Shown piece by piece: positions 58,795 through 64,000 of a stretch of DNA of 64,000 nucleotides (its first letter is position 1; each line of letters opens with the position of its first letter). The position numbers and the translations under genes were made by a program. The notes beneath the pieces are model-generated. The model worked only from the letters and a program-made list of their open reading frames with translations. It was not told the origin of the DNA and made no database searches. Source of the stretch: Vogesella sp. LIG4 (GTDB lineage Bacteria > Pseudomonadota > Gammaproteobacteria > Burkholderiales > Chromobacteriaceae); assembly GCF_900090205.1 (NCBI RefSeq), contig NZ_LT607802.1, positions 1,025,846 through 1,089,845 of the forward strand, given 5' to 3'.

Positions 58795-60456
58795 TTACAG
58801 GATCAGGCGACGCACGTCGGACAGCAGCTTGCCCAGGTACACGGTGAAGCGGGCGGCAGCGGCACCGTCGATCACGCGGTGGTCGAAGGACAGGCTCAGC
58901 GGGCACATCAGGCGCGGTGCGAATTCCTTACCGTTCCATACCGGCTTGATCTGGCTCTTGCACACGCCGAGGATGGCCACTTCCGGCGCATTCACGATCG
59001 GAGTGAAGCTGGTACCGCCAATGCCGCCCAGGCTGGAGATGGTGAAGGTGGCGCCCTGCATGTCGGTAGGCTTGAGCTTGCCGTCACGCGCCAGCGCGGA
59101 CAGCTCGGTCAGTTCCTGGGCGATCTGCTTGATGCCCTTCTGATCCACGTTCTTGATCACCGGTACCACCAGGCCGTTCGGCGTGTCGGCGGCAAAGCCG
59201 ATGTGGTAGTACTGCTTGAGCACCAGGTTGTCGCCGTCCAGCGAGCTGTTGAACGCCGGGAAGGCTTTCAGCGCCTCGGCGGCGGCCTTGATGATGAAGG
59301 CCAGCGGGCTGATCTTGAGGCCGGATTTCTCCCATTCCTTGCCTACCAGCTTGCGGAAGTCTTCCAGCTCGGTGATGTCGCACTCGTCATTGAAGGTGAC
59401 GTGCGGGATCATCACCCAGTTGCGGCTGAGGTTGGCACCGGAAATCTTCTGGATGCGCGACAGCGGCTTGGTTTCGATCGGGCCGAATTTGGCGAAGTCC
59501 ACCTTCGGCCACGGCAGCAGGTCCAGACCCACGCCGGAACCGGCCGGGGCGGCCGCCGGGGCCAGCGCCGCCGGGTTCTGCATCACGGCCTTCACGAAGC
59601 CCTTCACGTCGCCCTCGACGATACGGCCCTTGCGGCCGGAGCCTTTCACCTTGGACAGGTCCACGCCCAGTTCGCGCGCCAGCTTGCGTGCCGACGGGCC
59701 GGCATGGGCCGTGGCAAAGCCGGCTTCGTTGAAGGCGGCGGCCACGGCAGCTGCTACCGGGGCAACGGCCGGCGCGGCAGCAGGAGCCGGAGCAGCAGCA
59801 ACCGGGGCAGGTGCGGCAGCTACCGGAGCGGGAGCAGCGGCCGGGGCAGCAGCGGCGCCAGCGCCTTCCACCACCACGATCAGCTCGCCTTCGCTGATCT
59901 TGTCGCCCACTTTTACTTTTACTTCCACCACGCGACCGGCGGCGGTAGCCGGCACTTCCATGGTGGCCTTGTCGGTTTCCAGGGTGATCAGGCTGTCGTC
60001 CAGCTTGATCTCGTCACCCACTTTCACCGCTACCTCGATCACGTCCACACCGCTGTGGCCGCCGATGTCCGGCACGCGGATTTCGCTGCGGCCAACGTTG
60101 GCCGCAGCCGCCGGGGCAGCCGGAGCCGGGGCACTGGCTACCGCAGCCGGCGCGGCGGCAGGCGCAGCTGCCGGAGCAGGCGCCGCAGCAGCCGGGGCCG
60201 GTGCCGCAGCGCTGGCACCCACTTCGATGATGGCGATCACGTCGCCTTCGGAAATCTTGCCACCCAGTACCGCACGCACTTCTTTCACCACGCCGGCGGC
60301 TTCCGCCGGTACTTCCATGGTGGCCTTGTCGGTTTCCAGGGTGATCAGGGAGTCATCCACCGCCACGCTCTGGCCGGGCTGGATGAACACTTCGATGATG
60401 TCTACGTTGCTGTGACCGCCGATGTCGGGCACTTTCAGTTCGATCAGATTGCTCAT
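58795..60456 (-). CDS. aceF: Pyruvate dehydrogenase E2, dihydrolipoyl acetyltransferase, two lipoyl domains
   Basis: The core of the complex; it transfers acetyl from lipoate to CoA. The 553-residue protein has two lipoyl domains (lysine 44 and about 163, both in [10 protein letters not shown]), Ala/Pro-rich linkers (about 80-115 and 205-245), a peripheral-subunit-binding domain ([21 protein letters not shown]) and the catalytic domain with [13 protein letters not shown] near the C-terminus, where His and Asp are the known catalytic residues. A perfect TGCGGCCAAC palindrome lies in the codons for the first linker (60087-60106), a place where sequence is flexible. Start ATG 60456. Confidence 0.97.
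   Translation of the reverse strand: MSNLIELKVPDIGGHSNVDIIEVFIQPGQSVAVDDSLITLETDKATMEVPAEAAGVVKEVRAVLGGKISEGDVIAIIEVGASAAAPAPAAAAPAPAAAPAAAPAAVASAPAPAAPAAAANVGRSEIRVPDIGGHSGVDVIEVAVKVGDEIKLDDSLITLETDKATMEVPATAAGRVVEVKVKVGDKISEGELIVVVEGAGAAAAPAAAPAPVAAAPAPVAAAPAPAAAPAVAPVAAAVAAAFNEAGFATAHAGPSARKLARELGVDLSKVKGSGRKGRIVEGDVKGFVKAVMQNPAALAPAAAPAGSGVGLDLLPWPKVDFAKFGPIETKPLSRIQKISGANLSRNWVMIPHVTFNDECDITELEDFRKLVGKEWEKSGLKISPLAFIIKAAAEALKAFPAFNSSLDGDNLVLKQYYHIGFAADTPNGLVVPVIKNVDQKGIKQIAQELTELSALARDGKLKPTDMQGATFTISSLGGIGGTSFTPIVNAPEVAILGVCKSQIKPVWNGKEFAPRLMCPLSLSFDHRVIDGAAAARFTVYLGKLLSDVRRLIL
60087..60106. repeat. TGCGGCCAAC palindrome inside the aceF linker
   Basis: The same 20-base palindrome as at 10814 and 56889, here embedded in coding sequence for the alanine-rich linker (read on the minus strand as part of AAANVGRS). 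Presence in a coding linker argues against a pure terminator role for the word. Confidence 0.85.
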
Positions 60457-60471
60457 GGCTTTCTATCCGCT

Positions 60472-60548
60472 GTAGGGCGGGTTGGCCGCACGGCCATACC
60501 CGCCTCGAATCTGCGCGCGGGTATGGCCTGATGGCCAACCCGCCCTAC
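60472..60548. repeat. REP-like intergenic palindrome between aceE and aceF
   Basis: 77 bases with 16-base perfect inverted ends (GTAGGGCGGGTTGGCC...GGCCAACCCGCCCTAC). It is a near copy of 58712-58787. The two elements sit at equivalent positions in consecutive spacers of one operon. Confidence 0.87.
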
Positions 60549-60556
60549 GTTGCCGC

Positions 60557-63220
60557 TTATACTTTCCAGCTCGGCAGCTTGTTCAGGTCGATGCCGTACT
60601 TGGCGATGGCTTCGGCTACCTTGGCAGCCTCTACCTTGCCTTCGCGAGCCAGGGCGGACAGCGCCGACACGGCCACGTAGTAACGGTTCACTTCGAAGAA
60701 CTCGCGCAGCTTGGCGCGGCTGTCGGAGCGGCCAAAGCCGTCGGTGCCCAGCACCACGTAACGGCCTGGCACGTATTCGCGGATCTGGTCAGCGTAGTTG
60801 CGGATGTAGTCGGTAGCGGCAACCACCGGGCCGCTACGGCCAGCCAGCTGCTGCTCGACGAAGGACTGGCGCTGCGCGCCCACCGGGTTCAGCAGGTTGT
60901 GGCGGGCGGCTTCCATGCCGTCGCGACGCAGCTGGTTGAAGGAGGTCACGCTCCAGATGTCGGAAGCGATGCCGAAGTCGTTGCGCAGCAGGTCGGCGGC
61001 GGCAATCACTTCGCGCAGGATGGTGCCGGAGCCCATCAGCTGCACTTTCACCGCGGCGTCGCCGCCATCCTTCAGCAGGTACATACCCTTGAGAATGCCC
61101 TCTTCGGCGCCTTGCGGCATGGCCGGGTGGGTGTAGTTCTCGTTCATCAGGGTGATGTAGTAGAACACGTCTTCCTGCTCGACATACATGCGGCGCAGGC
61201 CGTCCTGCAGGATCACCGCCAGCTCGTAGGCGTAGGTCGGGTCGTAGCTGATGCAGTTCGGGATCAGGCCGGCCTGGATGTGGCTGTGGCCGTCTTCGTG
61301 CTGCAGGCCTTCACCGTTCAGGGTGGTGCGGCCGGCGGTGCCGCCCAGCATGAAGCCGCGGGCGCGCATGTCGCCGGCTGCCCAGGCCAGATCGCCCACG
61401 CGCTGGAAACCGAACATCGAGTAGTAGATGTAGAACGGAATCATCGGGATGCCATGGTTGGCATAGCTGGTGGCCGCGGCGATCCACGACGACATTGCGC
61501 CCGGCTCGTTGATGCCTTCCTGCAGCATCTGGCCATCCTTGGATTCCTTGTAGAACATCAGCTGGTCGGCATCCTGCGGTACGTAGTTCTGACCCTGGGT
61601 GGACCAGATGCCGTACTGGCGGAACATGCCTTCCATACCGAAGGTGCGGGATTCGTCCGGCACGATCGGCACGATCTGCTTACCGATGTTCTTGTCCTTC
61701 AGCAGGATGCCCAGCTGACGCACGAAGGCCATGGTGGTGGAGAACTCGCGCTCGCCGGAATCGGAGAACTGGCTGTCGAACACATGCAGGCCCGGCACCG
61801 CCAGCGGCGCCTTCACCGGCTTGCGTGCCGGCAGGTAGCCACCCAGGGCAGCGCGGCGTTCGCGCATGTATTTCATTTCCGGGCTGTCTTCCGCCGGCTT
61901 GTAGTACGGTACTTTTTCCAGGTCCTCGTCGGATACCGGAATGGCGAAGCGGTCGCGGAACTTGCGCAGGTTTTCCAGCGCCATCTTCTTGGCCTGGTGT
62001 GCCACGTTCTGCGCCTCGCCGGAGGAGCCCATGCCGTAACCCTTGATGGTCTTGGCCAGGATCACGGTCGGACGGCCGTTGGCGTTGTGGGTAGCCTGGT
62101 AGTAGGCGGCGTACACCTTGTGCGGGTCATGGCCGCCACGGTTCAGTGCCCAGATCTCCTCGTCGGACATATTGGCCACCATCTCGCGCAGCTCCGGGTA
62201 CTTGCCGAAGAAGTGCTCGCGCACGTAGGCGCCGTCCTTGGACTTGAAGGTCTGGTAGTCGCCGTCCACGCACTCGTCCATGCGCTTCTTCAGCAGGCCC
62301 TTGGTATCCATGGCCAAGAGCGGGTCCCAGCGGCTGCCCCATACCACTTTCAGCACGTTCCAGCCGGAGCCGCGGAAGTCGCCTTCCAGTTCCTGGATGA
62401 TCTTGCCGTTGCCGCGTACCGGGCCGTCCAGACGCTGCAGGTTGCAGTTGATCACGAACACCAGGTTGTCGAGGCCTTCACGCGCGGCCATGGAGATGGC
62501 GCCCAGGGATTCCGGCTCGTCCATCTCGCCGTCGCCGCAGAAGCACCACACCTTGCGGCCCGGGGTCTTGGCCAGGCCACGGCTTTCCAGGTACTTCAGG
62601 AAGCGGGCCTGGTAGATGGCCATCAGCGGGCCCAGGCCCATGGATACGGTGGGGAACTGCCAGAAGTCCGGCATCAGCCACGGGTGCGGGTAGGAGGACA
62701 GGCCGCCGCCGTCCACTTCCTGGCGGAAGCTGTCCATCTGTTGTTCGCTGATGCGGCCTTCCAGGAAGGCGCGGGAGTACACGCCCGGCGCAATGTGGCC
62801 CTGGAAGTACACCAGATCGCCTTCCTGCTCGTCGTTGTGGGCACGCCAGAAGTGGTTGAAGCCTACGTCGTACAGGGTGGCGGAGGACTGGAACGACGCG
62901 ATGTGGCCGCCCAGTTCCAGGTCTTTCTTGCCGGCGCGCAGCACCATGGCCATGGCGTTCCAGCGGTTGATCGAGCGGATGCGATGCTCCAGCTCGTGGT
63001 TGCCCGGAGACTTCTGCTCCTTGCCCACCGGGATGGTGTTCTGATAGGCGGTGGTGGCTTCGAACGGCAGGTGGGCACCGCGACGGCGGGTGCGCTCTAC
63101 CATTTTCTCCAGCAGGTAATGGGCGCGCTCGGCACCGTCATTGTCCAGTACCGACTCGACTGCCTCGGTCCATTCCTGCGTTTCAATCGGATCGATATCG
63201 TCAGGGTAGATTGCTGCCAT
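60557..63220 (-). CDS. aceE: Pyruvate dehydrogenase E1 component
   Basis: The homodimeric thiamine-diphosphate enzyme that decarboxylates pyruvate and acetylates lipoyl-E2. It is 887 residues, the standard length. The ThDP motif GDGEMDEPESLGA...NCNLQRLDGPVRGN (about 230-280), the substrate region HLPFEATTAYQNTIP, and a C-terminal transketolase block (GRSDSRAKLREFFEVNRYYVA) are all present. It is the first gene of aceE-aceF-lpdA on the minus strand. A likely promoter and a palindromic operator-like site lie 97-131 bases upstream. Confidence 0.97.
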   Translation of the reverse strand: MAAIYPDDIDPIETQEWTEAVESVLDNDGAERAHYLLEKMVERTRRRGAHLPFEATTAYQNTIPVGKEQKSPGNHELEHRIRSINRWNAMAMVLRAGKKDLELGGHIASFQSSATLYDVGFNHFWRAHNDEQEGDLVYFQGHIAPGVYSRAFLEGRISEQQMDSFRQEVDGGGLSSYPHPWLMPDFWQFPTVSMGLGPLMAIYQARFLKYLESRGLAKTPGRKVWCFCGDGEMDEPESLGAISMAAREGLDNLVFVINCNLQRLDGPVRGNGKIIQELEGDFRGSGWNVLKVVWGSRWDPLLAMDTKGLLKKRMDECVDGDYQTFKSKDGAYVREHFFGKYPELREMVANMSDEEIWALNRGGHDPHKVYAAYYQATHNANGRPTVILAKTIKGYGMGSSGEAQNVAHQAKKMALENLRKFRDRFAIPVSDEDLEKVPYYKPAEDSPEMKYMRERRAALGGYLPARKPVKAPLAVPGLHVFDSQFSDSGEREFSTTMAFVRQLGILLKDKNIGKQIVPIVPDESRTFGMEGMFRQYGIWSTQGQNYVPQDADQLMFYKESKDGQMLQEGINEPGAMSSWIAAATSYANHGIPMIPFYIYYSMFGFQRVGDLAWAAGDMRARGFMLGGTAGRTTLNGEGLQHEDGHSHIQAGLIPNCISYDPTYAYELAVILQDGLRRMYVEQEDVFYYITLMNENYTHPAMPQGAEEGILKGMYLLKDGGDAAVKVQLMGSGTILREVIAAADLLRNDFGIASDIWSVTSFNQLRRDGMEAARHNLLNPVGAQRQSFVEQQLAGRSGPVVAATDYIRNYADQIREYVPGRYVVLGTDGFGRSDSRAKLREFFEVNRYYVAVSALSALAREGKVEAAKVAEAIAKYGIDLNKLPSWKV

Positions 63221-63316
63221 CTCACATCCTCACTGTTATTTTCCGAACCGCCCCGATAGGGAGGGTCAGGCTGACATACGTCGAAGCCCCGGTGGAGGCT
63301 CCCTTAACTGCACGCG

Positions 63317-63351
63317 ATTATAATCGAACAAAACCGCAAAAAATTTTTGCG
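63317..63351 (-). promoter_or_regulatory. Candidate promoter and operator of the pdh operon
   Basis: Minus strand: TATAAT at 63322-63317, about 97 bases ahead of aceE. Next to it is the near-palindrome CGCAAAAAATTTTTGCG (63335-63351) over the -35 position, a plausible binding site for a repressor or for Fis/IHF-like proteins. The -35 hexamer itself is poor. The remaining spacer to 63586 is AT-richer and shows no gene. Confidence 0.45.
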
Positions 63352-63586
63352 AAAACGAAAACATTCTTACACGCGGCAAAGTGTATAGCCTGCCAGTTTC
63401 GAGACGGAATAGCCAATTAGGGTTTTCGCTCGAAAACAGCTTTAAATTCATGGATATTGCGGCGCAGCATGTTGTTTTTTTGCGATACGCCAAGGCCGGC
63501 CGGCATGCGGGGATGCCAGCCGTATCAGACAGCAAGAAGCACACTACCGGGGCTTGCATCGTAGTGACGGCACTACGCGGCCAGGC

Positions 63587-64000
63587 TCAACGCTTGTCGT
63601 CGCCCTGCCCCGGTTTCAGCTTAGTGCCAATTTCGCGCAGCCGCGCCTCGATGGAAGAGCGCAGATAGAAATCGTCGCCCGGCGCCTGGGTGGCCAGCTG
63701 GTATTGAACACGCGCGGATTCGAACTTTTGTTCGAAAAAGAACGCATTACCGAGTGCAGCGTGGTAGCGCAGCGAGTCGGCCTCGCCATAGCTGCGCGCC
63801 GCCAGCCGCCACAGCTGCGGGCTGTCCTGGTAACGCGCCAGCGCCGCGTCGATGGCCTGGCGCGCCTCGGCCTGGCGGTTGCTCTGCAGCAGGGCGTCGA
63901 TCAGCTCCAGCCGCAGCGCGCGACGCGACGGGAACACCGCCAGCGCCTGCTGCAGGGTCTGCACTTCCTGCGCCGGCTGGCCGGCGGCACGCTGCAGCTC
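63587..64000 (-). CDS. TPR-containing protein, C-terminal part (possibly BepA-like M48 metalloprotease)
   Basis: The frame is open to the right window edge. The visible 138 or so residues are tetratricopeptide-like helices (LQQALAVFPSRRALRLELIDALLQSNRQAEAR; AARSYGEADSLRYHAALGNAFFFEQKFESARVQYQLA) and end in a basic tail with EARLREIGTKLKPG. This ending, IxARLxEI near the C-terminus, is typical of BepA/YfgC-type periplasmic M48 proteases with C-terminal TPRs. The HExxH active site would lie outside the window, so the enzyme class cannot be confirmed. Confidence 0.65.
   Translation of the reverse strand, partial: ELQRAAGQPAQEVQTLQQALAVFPSRRALRLELIDALLQSNRQAEARQAIDAALARYQDSPQLWRLAARSYGEADSLRYHAALGNAFFFEQKFESARVQYQLATQAPGDDFYLRSSIEARLREIGTKLKPGQGDDKR

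Noticed and set aside
56958..63259. Three long plus-strand frames opposite lpdA, aceF and aceE
   Set aside because: Antisense shadows in high-GC DNA. The minus-strand genes have complete catalytic motifs.

Overview
The window looks like the origin-proximal part of a GC-rich betaproteobacterial chromosome, probably Neisseriales (Chromobacteriaceae-like, for example Vogesella or a relative). That placement is an inference from gene order and protein character: gyrB-dnaN-dnaA on the minus strand, then rpmH-rnpA-yidD-yidC-mnmE on the plus strand, and aceE-aceF-lpdA nearby. No rRNA, tRNA or CRISPR array was recognised.

Layout. 1-5307 (minus): tamA-tamB outer-membrane assembly pair, with tamB running off the left edge. 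5462-10809: a DMT exporter, a SAM methyltransferase, a 7TMR-DISM diguanylate cyclase, a periplasmic binding protein and a cytochrome b562-like protein. 11069-12403: a DUF3427/DUF3883-like, possibly nuclease, gene. 12632-42435: a lower-GC accessory and defence island. 42707-47799 (minus): gyrB, dnaN, dnaA. About 47.86-48.19 kb: candidate oriC. 48189-52027 (plus): rpmH to mnmE. 52031-54568: rmlB-rmlA-rmlC. 54729-55181: trxC. 55345-56751: an unrecognised AT-richer accessory gene. 56919-63220 (minus): pyruvate dehydrogenase operon aceE-aceF-lpdA. 63587-64000: the C-terminal part of a TPR protein leaving the window.

The island reads left to right as follows. (a) A GHKL-ATPase/nuclease-like protein, then a Septu-like pair (ABC-type ATPase plus HNH nuclease). 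(b) A decayed zone with an orphan XRE regulator, a possible retroelement fragment, a helicase pseudogene and a degenerate transposon-end segment. (c) A fused pseudo-methylase/HsdS gene, an Abi_2 gene and an hsdM cut after about 30 codons. (d) A Tn7-like transposition module tnsA-tnsB-tnsC-tniQ, each gene overlapping the next by ATGA, with five CATGACAAGC-like repeats beside tnsA. (e) A compact type I restriction locus, hsdM-hsdS-[DUF262/HNH]-[regulator]-[Doc/Fic]-[M15-like]-hsdR. (f) Two tandem paralogous GTPases, the first ending in a glycine-zipper membrane segment. Core genes resume at gyrB.

The strongest non-gene signal is a 10-mer, TGCGGCCAAC. By eye I found 31 exact copies on both strands of the window, in genes and between them, several as back-to-back palindromes at gene ends. 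Only one copy lies within 12.4-42.7 kb. This is how a DNA uptake sequence behaves, and I do not know of a described uptake word with this sequence. Other leads are the tandem GTPases, the GHKL/ATPase/HNH cluster, the genes nested in the type I operon, and the orphan gene at 55345-56751.
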